A DNA stretch of 64,000 nt. It comes from JAYPEY01 sp964519245 (GTDB taxonomy: Bacteria; Verrucomicrobiota; Verrucomicrobiia; Limisphaerales; JAYPEY01). The stretch covers positions 12,938 through 76,937 of the forward strand of contig CAZFLK010000007.1 of NCBI GenBank assembly GCA_964519245.1. The letters run 5' to 3'. Under the pieces are notes generated by a model. That model saw nothing but the letters and a program-made list of their open reading frames with translations, made no database searches and was not told the origin of the DNA. Shown here piece by piece: positions 18,201 to 29,400 of the stretch. Made by a program: the position numbers and the translations under genes. Each line of letters begins with the position of its first letter. Position 1 is the stretch's first letter.

Positions 18201-18792
18201 ACTCTCCCGCAATGGCGACGGCCGCTACGGCTTTCTCAACCAACCGGAAACCGTGAATGCGGAGTTTGCCGACCAACTGGCCGGGGCGTTGCGTGTCGCC
18301 GCGAAGAATGTGAAGGCGCAGATCGAGTTCAACCCCGCGCGGGTGGTCTCCTGGCGGCAGATCGGCTACGAGAAACATCAGCTGAAGAAGGAACAGTTTC
18401 GCGACAACCGGGTCGACGCCGCGGAGATCGGCGCGGCCGAAGCCGGCACGGCGCTCTATTCCATCCAGGTTGACCCGCAGGGCTCGGGTCCGCTTGGCGT
18501 GGCGCGAATCCGCTTCCTGAATCCGGCGACGGGCGTCTATGAGGAGAAGGCCTGGCCGCTGGCTTATGAGAAGCAGGTTCCGTCCCTGGAGCAGGCGGCT
18601 CCGAGCCTGCGCTTGGCCGCCGGCGCGGCGCTGTTCGCGGAATGGCTCGCGCAGAGTCCCTACGCGGCCGAAGTTTCACCGGAGGCGTTGGCGGGAATGC
18701 TGGGAGACGCGGCGGAACGATTGGCGCCCGACGCCCGGCCCGCCCGTCTCGCCGACATGATCCGCCAGGCTCGATTGATCGGCGCGCCCTGA
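15295..18792 (+). CDS. Membrane-spanning VWA (YfbK-like) protein with anti-sigma-like N-terminus
   Basis: A 1165-residue protein; the start at 15295 is fixed by a perfect AGGAGG at 15283-15288 and the ATGA overlap with the sigma gene. Residues 1-115 are soluble and acidic, as in anti-sigma domains; one membrane helix spans about 117-136 (LGLAACLGGLLFVGAISL). A long low-complexity region follows. At about 541-555 lies ALLGDLPLMGRLFRS, a motif like that near the C-terminus of secretins, and at about 612-680 a TPR module (LIQDGKTLYEMRLLDE onward, then LPEPNPYFRTNT) like that of verrucomicrobial secretin proteins. The VWA N domain starts near 731 (NAFSTFSLNVSDVSF), the MIDAS motif is D827-N-S-G-S831, and the last 180 residues fit DUF3520 of YfbK. 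Probable role: envelope sensor or scaffold coupled to the sigma factor (inference). Confidence 0.85.
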   Translation: MRGADPFANDRRVEMEARITALLLGEYEGSVAADLEDAIAADPNLRALRDHLQSAIGLLDVVSKPAAELPLDEDKREAILARFKEPVPELATPTEESRSARNATVNPARTRLQEWARPLGLAACLGGLLFVGAISLHSPAKSSRISRMGFLVETAPTSAAVTEKSSDESSHWAWHGGAEPPVNEPHYAGTRLIAVAELNDRDGATPVAKARPQGLFLPASAAKPPTQNANISPKSGADRDDVVAANDTVRSTIAASEIFGNASRDPAPGSVALGLSEAQPGVFFDTDGGQIEELKSGLVGKSFAMDAEGRAAADLDLFARNSNREAFGLNPDDGLQAANETGKTRSWGVQRNLGRAAGDDRTLNDLALIQDKQASIQVYRINGSDGAVTVEFDGFAGGEMAGKEVDARFGAVEPKPEPRPAYAKFDDELSTVPNEKSPTPQIVAASALPLNGREKELREQGPASVDTGGHATFLNGIIASGDSGHPAVAGDDLAAVRGLASQPQIAAMDLDDPGPFVPQAQAVPPQPAQGVNPPQAMGNPALLGDLPLMGRLFRSGSQIGIGGGGGGQVAQASPPAGSPGVPARSFDNGGGTPPEPAAGTAALQYTDDVAALIQDGKTLYEMRLLDESKKKLNEAVAKDPNAKAAHYYLSLVQEEEYGEEARKRDAMQKDRLASVNDAWKKGRSLKSKALPEPNPYFRTNTVVTTTRDTRPHPFPSQPRAKPNPIVVTKQNAFSTFSLNVSDVSFKLAAASLEQGKLPDPGSVRSEEFVNAFDYRDPAPTGDEKLAFAWERARDPFAHNRDLIRFSVQTAAAGREPGRALNLVVLLDNSGSMERVDRVMIVRQALRVLSQQLTDADTISVVAFARTPRLVVDGLAGNRTDELLERILHLYPQGGTNLEAAMDLAYEIAQKRFSERGNNRVILLTDGAANLGNVDPVALKQKVETFRGKGVALDAFGIGWDGYNDALLETLSRNGDGRYGFLNQPETVNAEFADQLAGALRVAAKNVKAQIEFNPARVVSWRQIGYEKHQLKKEQFRDNRVDAAEIGAAEAGTALYSIQVDPQGSGPLGVARIRFLNPATGVYEEKAWPLAYEKQVPSLEQAAPSLRLAAGAALFAEWLAQSPYAAEVSPEALAGMLGDAAERLAPDARPARLADMIRQARLIGAP

Positions 18793-18804
18793 GCCCGCCT
18801 CCGT

Positions 18805-21630
<2,826 letters not shown>

Positions 21631-21955
21631 AACGAAGTGGCGGCGCTTTTAACAGGGCCTCCCGGTCGTGGCAACCCCTTGTTCGCGGAATCTCTCGCAA
21701 ATCCCCTCGATCCACGTTGCATTCCGAACCAGCCCAAACCCCTTCGTCGCGAATCCCTGCCGCCCCCGCAACCCAAGCGCGCCCTCGCCACAGGATCGCC
21801 GCCAACCGACCCCATTCAACAGACCGAAGCGCGGTGAAAACCAGCCCAGTCGCAAAGCGATAACAAAAATGGCGCAATGTCGTGTTTGGGTAATCGTTTC
21901 CCGTTGAATCAACCTCATTTCCGCGTTCTCCTGTTTCCAACGAAGGAAGGAATCG
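21631..21955. other. Intergenic stretch between topB and the prepilin-like gene
   Basis: About 325 bp upstream of two divergent genes, so it should hold both promoters. It is C-rich on the plus strand near topB and becomes AT-richer from about 21855 on. A good ribosome binding site, AAGGAAGG at 21943-21950, precedes the ATG at 21956. I see no gene, hairpin with a T-tract or repeat in it. Confidence 0.5.
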
Positions 21956-22768
21956 ATGGATCTGGGAATCAACAACAACAGCGACGCAACAGGCCGACGC
22001 GCCTTCACGATGATCGAGCTGATCCTCGTCATCGCGATCCTCGCTCTGCTCTCCGGATTGCTCCTCCCGGTGATCGGCAGGGCCAAACAGCGGGCCCGCA
22101 CCGTTCAATGCATGGGCAACCTCCGGCAGCTGGGCTTCGCCATGATCGCCTACGCCCATGACCATGACGACCAACTGCCGCCCCTCAACTCGGGTGGCCC
22201 CTGGCGCCACCCCGTCACCCCCCACAACCCCACCAACTGGTGGTACCGGATCCTCTCCAACGGCCAATACACCCCCGACAGCGACCACGAAACCGGCGTC
22301 TGGGTCTGCCCTAACGCAACCCTCGAACGAAACACCCAGACCAACCGCTGGGCCTGGGGCAAGAACCCGCTCGGCTACGGACCCCTCGAAAACACCAACA
22401 CCACCCGCGGGCTCCGCTCCATCATCTACTGGGCCAAAAAGGGCGACGGCTCACGCGACGGCAGCGCCCGCCTCGGCCAAATCAAACGCCAACACCAACT
22501 CTGGCTCATCGGCGACGTCGGAACCCCACGCGATGAATCCCTCGACCTCCGGAACTTTCCCTACGGCGGTTGGTACAAACTCGACGTCGCCAGCGTCGCT
22601 TTCCCGCCGAACAACCGAGGCATCTACGACCTCGCAACCCCCAAACAACCCGCCGTCCGCCACAACCTCATGGCCAACATCTGCTTCGTCGACGGCCACG
22701 TCGAAACCTGGAACTACCGCAACCTCGCCTTCAGTACCAACGACATCTGGGGAATCAAGTCGTGGTAG
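21956..22768 (+). CDS. Prepilin-like protein with H-X9-DG C-terminus
   Basis: A 270-residue protein with the type IV prepilin N-terminus: RRAFTMIELILVIAILAL, cleavage expected before F17, with the conserved Glu at +5 (E21) and a hydrophobic helix of about 20 residues. Behind the helix are the PVC-typical KQRARTVQCMGNLRQLG and, near the C-terminus, H236-N-L-M-A-N-I-C-F-V-DG247, the H-X9-DG motif that names this large Verrucomicrobia/Planctomycetes family (SBP_bac_10-like DUF1559 relatives). Such proteins are pseudopilin-like and their function is mostly unknown. The gene has a strong Shine-Dalgarno sequence and is followed within 41 bp by an exported protein gene. The strong use of C-ending codons contrasts with the next gene. 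Confidence 0.9.
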   Translation: MDLGINNNSDATGRRAFTMIELILVIAILALLSGLLLPVIGRAKQRARTVQCMGNLRQLGFAMIAYAHDHDDQLPPLNSGGPWRHPVTPHNPTNWWYRILSNGQYTPDSDHETGVWVCPNATLERNTQTNRWAWGKNPLGYGPLENTNTTRGLRSIIYWAKKGDGSRDGSARLGQIKRQHQLWLIGDVGTPRDESLDLRNFPYGGWYKLDVASVAFPPNNRGIYDLATPKQPAVRHNLMANICFVDGHVETWNYRNLAFSTNDIWGIKSW

Positions 22769-22809
22769 GGAGGGGAGAGACAACAAAAACCCAAACAAGG
22801 AGACAAAAA

Positions 22810-24480
22810 ATGAACACAACCAAAAAACTAGCCTGCCTGGCCCTCTTGATTATTGCTCACTCACAAAATGTATTTGCCGTCATCACGGTGTCACCAAAAC
22901 CAGGTAATGAACCTGTTTGTTGTTTGAGCAACGGAAGCTGCACCATTTCGGTTTCCGTGTCGTTGGACATATCCCCCGGATCCTCGGGCAGCATTTCTAT
23001 AGAAGGCACATGGGATGATGCACCGGACCCGAAGGTTGCGACTTCAGAAGTCTCTTCGGAGGGAAAAGCCAAGACCATTACGTTACAATACACTGCAACG
23101 GTTTCCAATCCTGACATGTACTATGTATGGATAACCATCAACGGCGAATCGACCGGGTTGCATTTCCCCGTGGTAGGTTTTCCGGAGGCCGGCTATATCT
23201 CTTTCGACAATGCTACTGCACCAAATCAGCTCAACACATTCTGTGGAAAAAATAATACCGTTCGATTCCATGCGTCTACATATCCGATAAAAAACTGTGA
23301 TGCATGTAAGCCCCAATGGAGCAACAATGTGAAATCTGATCCCGATAGCGTCGACGACTGTTTTTCGAGTGAAGGGACTTTCGGTGGAAAAGACATACAT
23401 CACGTGTCTGCAAGCGTAGGAAACACAAGTGCAACGATCTCATTCTTTACGAGTGATCCACAAGCAGTCTTCACGGGCACACCGACGCATGTGAAGGATG
23501 GATGTGATGTGGCCGTGAATGTGAATATCAATGGGGGATGGTCGCCATACAAGGTTGAGTTCTGGTTCCCAAGTCATGATCCGCGGCGTGACCCGAACAG
23601 CGGCATATTCAATCACGAATATGAAATGGTGCCAGGTTCGAATGTTGTTGGCGGCGGCGACGGTGACTATCAGTTTAGACAACAGATTCGAAAGGCCAAC
23701 ATGCCGTCACATTCGCGGATATATGACACGTGGCCTCTGTACACAACGATGACCGCGATGTCCGATCAACGTACGTGGATTGAAAACAATGTTTTCAATC
23801 AGGATACACCTAATCCATTAACAACGGCAGATCCTCCTATTGTCGTCTTCTCTAATCCGACGAACAGCCCGTTTGCGACGAGATACACTTTCATTGTATC
23901 GGTCACTGATGCAAAGGGATGCCGGGCTGCAGAAGCAAAGCATATATGGGCGCATCCAGAAATTGAAATCGATACCGTAACCCGGGATCAATTGGTAACG
24001 GACTGCAACCCAGCCAATTGGAAATTCCCGCTACAGCAGGGCAATACGCATTTTTGGACTGCATCTTCGCGCTACTGTTTTAGCACGAACACAACAATAG
24101 CGTATGGGATCAATGTGAATCTTTCAGGTGGGGGCAGTATTTCGGGACTTAAATCCGCTGTTGGCGTTACTGGCAACCTGTCGCTGAGCCATACTTTTGG
24201 CGTGCAGAACTGTTATCAACCGTTGCCGCAGAATCTCGGGAAGCCGCATACCCTCGCAGTGGTTCCGACAAAACGCCATTTTGAAGGAACTTATCTCGGT
24301 TACAGTTGCGGCCCCAAAGGAACTATTACTTCCGGCACATTCCAGGTCGCAGAAGTCTCGTCGATCACGGAAGCGTGGGTCGTTGATGGTGGCACCCATC
24401 CAAGCTGCAGCAGCACAACTATAAGTGCAACAAACGGTACACTACCGAGCCCCCCACTTTCCGATGTTTCCGGTGAGTGA
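22810..24480 (+). CDS. Exported protein of unknown function, low GC
   Basis: A 556-residue protein with a clear signal peptide (MNTTKKLACLALLIIAHS, cleaved near VFA). I recognise no domain. The mature part is rich in Ser, Thr, Asn and beta-strand patterns (ISVSVSLDISPGSSGSISIE, SVTDAKGCRAAEAKHIWAHP), resembling Ig-like or PKD-like modules, and has scattered cysteines (VCCLSNGSC, NCDACKPQW, KGCRAAE) suited to disulfides. There is no C-terminal anchor or sorting motif. The start at ATG 22810 is set by AAGGAG at 22797-22802. Base use differs: the 60 bases at 23041-23100 have 27 G+C against 40 in 30001-30060. It lies between a prepilin-like gene and another exported protein, likely one transcript. 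Transfer or rapid evolution is possible. Confidence 0.7.
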   Translation: MNTTKKLACLALLIIAHSQNVFAVITVSPKPGNEPVCCLSNGSCTISVSVSLDISPGSSGSISIEGTWDDAPDPKVATSEVSSEGKAKTITLQYTATVSNPDMYYVWITINGESTGLHFPVVGFPEAGYISFDNATAPNQLNTFCGKNNTVRFHASTYPIKNCDACKPQWSNNVKSDPDSVDDCFSSEGTFGGKDIHHVSASVGNTSATISFFTSDPQAVFTGTPTHVKDGCDVAVNVNINGGWSPYKVEFWFPSHDPRRDPNSGIFNHEYEMVPGSNVVGGGDGDYQFRQQIRKANMPSHSRIYDTWPLYTTMTAMSDQRTWIENNVFNQDTPNPLTTADPPIVVFSNPTNSPFATRYTFIVSVTDAKGCRAAEAKHIWAHPEIEIDTVTRDQLVTDCNPANWKFPLQQGNTHFWTASSRYCFSTNTTIAYGINVNLSGGGSISGLKSAVGVTGNLSLSHTFGVQNCYQPLPQNLGKPHTLAVVPTKRHFEGTYLGYSCGPKGTITSGTFQVAEVSSITEAWVVDGGTHPSCSSTTISATNGTLPSPPLSDVSGE

Positions 24481-24525
24481 CCCCGTAACGACTTATTCCT
24501 GGACTGCGGCAGATAACCAACGTGT

Positions 24526-25605
24526 ATGAAAACATTCCGAAACGCATGTCTCCTACTCATATCCAGCTGGTGCGGCCGTCACGCTGTTGCCGACTCGTTT
24601 GTGCCCTATCAGATCCAGGGGCAAGCCCGTTTGGAGAACTTCGAGCGACACGGCGTTCCGAAGGGGGAGGTGGAACATTACAATTATGTGGTTAGTGTTT
24701 CGCCACAAGGTTGGCGTATCGGGCTCGAACTACGGGGCACGAGCGGGTACCGCGTCACAGGCAGCACTAACGTCAATCAAACATTCCTGGTCAGAAAGAA
24801 GGGTTCGTTGGCAGAGGAGCTGAGGAGTGAGCGGGGCACATCGAAAGGCGCGCCACTTTTCGGGGTCATTCAGAAGTCGCCGCTGCCGCTCGGCAATATG
24901 ACGGGAATTGCACCGTATTTGTTCATGATGTTTGCGTCGCGCCCCTATTTGGAGTCCAGGGAAGAGAGGGATCTGATACCGTTCTGGGAACCGTCGGTGC
25001 AACCGGGGATGGATATGGCGTGGCGCATGCAGGGCCGTTGGCGGCAGATGCCCGGCAATCCCCAGTTCTGCGAGAGTTTGGATATCGACGCCGGTGGAAC
25101 GGTTCGTCTTTGGTCAGGGGAATTGATCGTGCGGGAACGGCATCCCCCCTATGATGCGGGTTTCCTTCGTGCAAGAATGAGGATGTTGGGCGTGATGGAC
25201 ATCAAGGGTCGGGAGTTCCCCTCCGGCTATACGTTTGAAATCCTCGAGCCGAAGCCCCTCGGCGCGGGCGTTGAAGATTTGATTGTGCGGAAACGGGTCA
25301 CCGCGCAGGTGGCGTCAGTGAAGCTCGATCCAGCATTGGAACCTGGCCTTCCCGAGTTGACGGCGAACTCCGCTGTCATCGACACGCGTTTCAAGGATCC
25401 TGATTTGCCTGATCGGCCATTGGCGTATGTTACGACAAACGGCAACTGGTTGTCCTCCAATGAAGTGTTGCGGCTACAGGGGGAGCTTTCTGACCGTGAT
25501 CCGGAGGCGTCGCGGGATTCCGTTCGTTTCATGTTTCGAGCCATACTTTGCGCCCTTGGTATTGTTGGTTTGGCGTTGCTGGTCATGAGCCGGAAGTCGG
25601 CCTGA
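24526..25605 (+). CDS. Exported protein with C-terminal membrane anchor, function unknown
   Basis: A 359-residue protein not recognised. It starts with a signal peptide (RNACLLLISSWCGRHAVA) and ends with a membrane helix (AILCALGIVGLALLVM) followed by SRKSA, so the body is held at the membrane on the outside of the cytoplasm. The body is beta-rich (YNYVVSVSPQGWRIGLELRG) with no cysteine pattern or known motif. It follows the unknown exported protein by 45 bp on the same strand and shares its somewhat lower GC, so the two may act together at the envelope. The ribosome site before ATG 24526 is weak. Confidence 0.7.
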   Translation: MKTFRNACLLLISSWCGRHAVADSFVPYQIQGQARLENFERHGVPKGEVEHYNYVVSVSPQGWRIGLELRGTSGYRVTGSTNVNQTFLVRKKGSLAEELRSERGTSKGAPLFGVIQKSPLPLGNMTGIAPYLFMMFASRPYLESREERDLIPFWEPSVQPGMDMAWRMQGRWRQMPGNPQFCESLDIDAGGTVRLWSGELIVRERHPPYDAGFLRARMRMLGVMDIKGREFPSGYTFEILEPKPLGAGVEDLIVRKRVTAQVASVKLDPALEPGLPELTANSAVIDTRFKDPDLPDRPLAYVTTNGNWLSSNEVLRLQGELSDRDPEASRDSVRFMFRAILCALGIVGLALLVMSRKSA

Positions 25606-25822
25606 GCGTCGGAGCCCTTGGTTTGCTGCGTTGCACTTGATTGGCCCATTTGCCCCTGCCCACCCTTTGGCTGCTTGTGTGCAGAAACTGTCATTTGGTC
25701 GGGCCGCCTTGATTCGTGGGGTGGAGGTTCATAGCATGGAGGAGGTTCCCGGGATCTGTACGGAAAGCGGATCAACAACCTCAACGTCAGTCAAACTGAC
25801 TGATCAAACCGACCTACGAGCC

Positions 25823-26062
25823 ATGCTGGGAGAACAACACGACATTGATCACGAGTTTCCGGAATTTCACGCGAAGTTGGCGGCGCTTCGCAAGGAGGAC
25901 GCCTTTTTCAACGACCTGGTCACCCGGCATGACAGCCTGGATGACCGGATTCGGGAACTGGAAGAGCGGCAGCAGCCGATTTCCGATGAAGAAATCGAGA
26001 AGATGAAGTTGGAGCGCACACAGCTCAAAGACCAGATCTACGAGAAGCTGCGGGCCGCCTGA
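25823..26062 (+). CDS. YdcH/DUF465-family small helical protein
   Basis: A 79-residue all-helical protein of the DUF465 (YdcH) family: MLGEQHDIDHEFPEFHAKLA, then a central helix with FFNDLVTRHDSLDDRIRELE, a turn at PISDEEIEKM and a terminal helix KLERTQLKDQIYEKL. Family members form helical hairpins and are of unknown function. The ATG at 25823 starts exactly at the domain and gives the normal family length; an ATG at 25736 would prepend 29 residues of non-conserved Ser/Thr-rich sequence. Confidence 0.8.
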   Translation: MLGEQHDIDHEFPEFHAKLAALRKEDAFFNDLVTRHDSLDDRIRELEERQQPISDEEIEKMKLERTQLKDQIYEKLRAA

Positions 26063-26486
26063 AGTCGAAAGGCCCAATAGAACTGCGTTTGGCTATCGCT
26101 GCACGCAACCCTCGCTGAGGGATGCAAGAGGCCACACTTCGGGATTGCAGCAATGCCGCCCCTTCCGGAGAACGCGTGCGGAACCGACGACGTCGCGAAC
26201 GTTTGGAGTTCCGCGTTTACGCGGCAGGCGCGTCAACATGACATCCGACGCATTGCTGCCAGGAGGCGGAGTTCCGCACGGCATGGCGTGGGGTAGTTGG
26301 AAAAGGCGCCCTTCACTGAGCGAAGTGAATTGTCCCTACCCCGGGATTCCAAAGTGACGGCTCCGTGCTTCAGCGTCCCGCAGAGGCTCCGCGTGTTTTT
26401 GTGTCGATCTTTCGGAATCTGGTTGCCAGTGTCCCGGTCAGGTTGCGGAAACCGGCAACCTGATCGAGCGTCTCGCCATTGTTTGA
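26063..26486. other. Intergenic stretch with small inverted and direct repeats
   Basis: About 420 bp between the DUF465 gene and the DUF1592 gene, without a credible gene. It contains a hairpin CCCTC-GCT-GAGGG (26109-26121), a dyad CCGCGT-TT-ACGCGG (26211-26224), and the direct repeat GGAGTTCCGC at 26205-26214 and 26268-26277, the second also being part of the dyad GCGGA-GT-TCCGC. The density of short palindromes suggests degenerate interspersed repeats. The promoter of the downstream gene should be near its end, but none is obvious. Confidence 0.5.
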
Positions 26487-29400
26487 ATGAATGCCATGCA
26501 CCAACTGCCGCGCCGGCGGCTGCGTTTTGCCGCTGGATTGATCGCGTCCCTTTGGCTGGTCCTGCCAACGGGGCTTTGGGCCGGGTTCGAGGAACGCTAT
26601 GCGGAGGTCGAGCCCATTCTCCGGAAGCACTGCCATGACTGTCATGGCGGGCAGAAGCGCAAGGGGGGGCTGAACTTTGACGATTACCGTTCGGAGAAGG
26701 ACATTCTCGTTCACCTGCAGAAGTGGGTCAGCGTGATTGAGCAGGTCGAAACCGGGGTGATGCCGCCTGAGGATCAGGAGCCGCGCCCGAGCCCGGCCGA
26801 GGTGGAGAAGCTTGCTTCGTGGATCCGAAAGACCATCGACGAGTTTGACTACGACTCGGTCAAGGATCCGGGCAAGGCGACGCTGCGTCGGCTGAACAAG
26901 GCGGAGTACGACAACACCATTCGCGACCTGACCGGGGTGGATCTCAAGCCAGCCCGTTATTTTTCCGGCGACGGCGTGGGCGGCGAGGGGTTCGACAACA
27001 ATGCCGAGGGCATGACCCTGCCCCCGATGATGGTGGAGAAGTATTTCGAGGCGGCGCGGGAGATCTCGCGTCATGCGCGGGTGTCCTACACCGGCGGCAT
27101 CGAGTTCAGTTCCGACCTGGTCCCGACCTTCGGTCCGCGCGCCTACCTGGTCCGGGCAGAGCGGAAGCTGACCAATTTCTACAACGACTTCTACGACCGG
27201 CTGCCGAAGTACAATCCGCGCACGCAGTTTGAGCCGTATCTGATGCCGGCCATGAAATTGGCCCTGGCGAATCCAGAGGCCAGCCACAAGGAGATCTACG
27301 ACCTGGCCATGGAGAAGAAGCTGATGCCCGGTGTTTTCTATCGCTGGGTCATCGCCTTTGCCAATGCGAAGGAGGACATCAAGTCGCGTCGCTGGGACAC
27401 CCACTATGGGCATTGGGTCCTGGACCCGTGGCTGGAACTCCTGTCCCGGCGCGAGAGCGTGTCGGATGAGGAGTTGCAGGCCTTCTACGACGATTTCGCG
27501 GCCAAGGTCCGGCTGGCCGTGCATCACACCCGCTTTACCAATCGTCCCGGACTCGAGGTCAAGACCGACGTCAAGGAGGGCGCGGAAACGCTTTGGCTCA
27601 GTGTCGGAGACATGGACGACGGACGCGAGTTCGACCGCATCGTGCTGCACGATCCCAAGGTGACGTTGAGGGATGGCAGCGTGGTCTACCTCGGCGATCT
27701 CGAGATGACGGACCAGCAGGGCGGGGGCGCGATTCACCGCGATCAGTTTCCGGATGGGCGGGAGTTCGTCAGCACGGCGTCCGGCAAGGACCCGGTCAAG
27801 CGCGGCTTCTACGTCGAGGCGCCGGCGTTGCTCACATTCAAGCTGCCGGCTGACGCCAAGTCGTTCAAGGCCATGATGGGCTTCGAGGAGTCCGCCGGCG
27901 ACAAGGGCTCCGTTCAGGTCTACGCCTCGACCGAGAAGATTCCGTTTCCCGAGGGCAAGCACACCCACGCCCATTTTTACCGGGGTCCGGGCCATTACGG
28001 GGTTGAGGAAGCGAAGAAATGGTGGGGCATCTATTCCTCGCTCGTCGGCTACGGCAAGGGCGCCGGAGCCAAGGAGATGATCGATGTCTCGCTGAGCCCT
28101 GAGAACCGCGCGCGACTGGACGCCATCAAGCAGGAGATCGAGTTCGCCAAACGCCAGCCCATCAAGGACTTCTTCGCCTTTGTCGAGAAGAAGAAGTTCG
28201 GGCATCTGCTGAATTCCAAGGAGGGGGAACTGCCCGCGCTGTCAGACCTGAAAATGGGTCTGCGCGCGGCGCCGGAAAAACTCGCGGACGACGACCGGAA
28301 GCGGTGGAATGACTTGCGGAAAGCGGCCGAGGCCTTTCAAGCGGAAAGGGACATTCGTCTCAAGGATGCGCTGTCGGATTTCGCGGCCCGGGCCTTTCGC
28401 CGACCCGTGTCCAGGCATGACGCCCGGATCATCGAGGGAGCCTTCGACAAGTCGATGGCGGGGACGGATGATTTCCAGAAGGCCGCCCAACTTGCAATCC
28501 AAGGCATGTTGACCCATCCCCGCTTCTTGTTCCGAATGGAAGACGAGGCTTCCGGAGCCAGCGCCAGCAAGGTCGACGAGTTCGCCCTCGCCAGTCGCTT
28601 GTCCTATTTCCTGTGGAGCTCCATGCCGGACGAGACGCTTCTGAAGCTGGCGAAGGAAGGACGGTTGCAGGATGACAAGATCCTGGAAGCGCAAGTGCGC
28701 CGCATGCTGAAGGATCCCAAGTCCGTTTCCTTGGCCGAGGAGTTCGCCAGTCAGTGGCTGGAATTCCGCCGCATCCTGGACGAGAAGAAACCGGATGCGA
28801 AGCTCTTCCCGGACTACACGGAGGCCTTGCGCGAAGCCATGTATCGCGAGGCCGTTCTCGTCTTTGACGACATCGTGAAGCGGGATGGAAGCGTCCTGGA
28901 GGTCATCGATTCGCGGACGACCTTCCTGAACGAATTGTTGGCGAAGCACTATGGCATCCCCGGCGTCGAGGGCGAGGAGATGCGCCGGGTCGAGTTGGCT
29001 GTGGAGCAGCGGGGCGGGTTTCCGACCATGGCGAGCGTGCTGGTCGCGACGTCCTGGCCGGAGCGGACCAGCCCGGTGCTGCGCGGCAAGTGGCCGCTCG
29101 ATGTGTTGGTCGGCGGCAAGGTCCCGCCGCCGCCGGAGGGAATCGAGGTGGATCTCAAGCAGCTGAACGACAAGACCCTGACCAAGAAGCAACGCCTCGC
29201 CTTGCACAGCACGGATCCCAATTGCGCGGTCTGCCACGACCGCATCGATCCCCTCGGTTTCACGCTGGAAAACTTCGACGCCATTGGTCGCTTCCGCAGC
29301 CGGGATGGCGAGCTGGACGTGGATGCAGTCGGCGACATCAAGGGCGGTCCGCGGATAAACGGGGTCGCCGAATTGAAGGCCTACTTGAAGACCGACAAGC

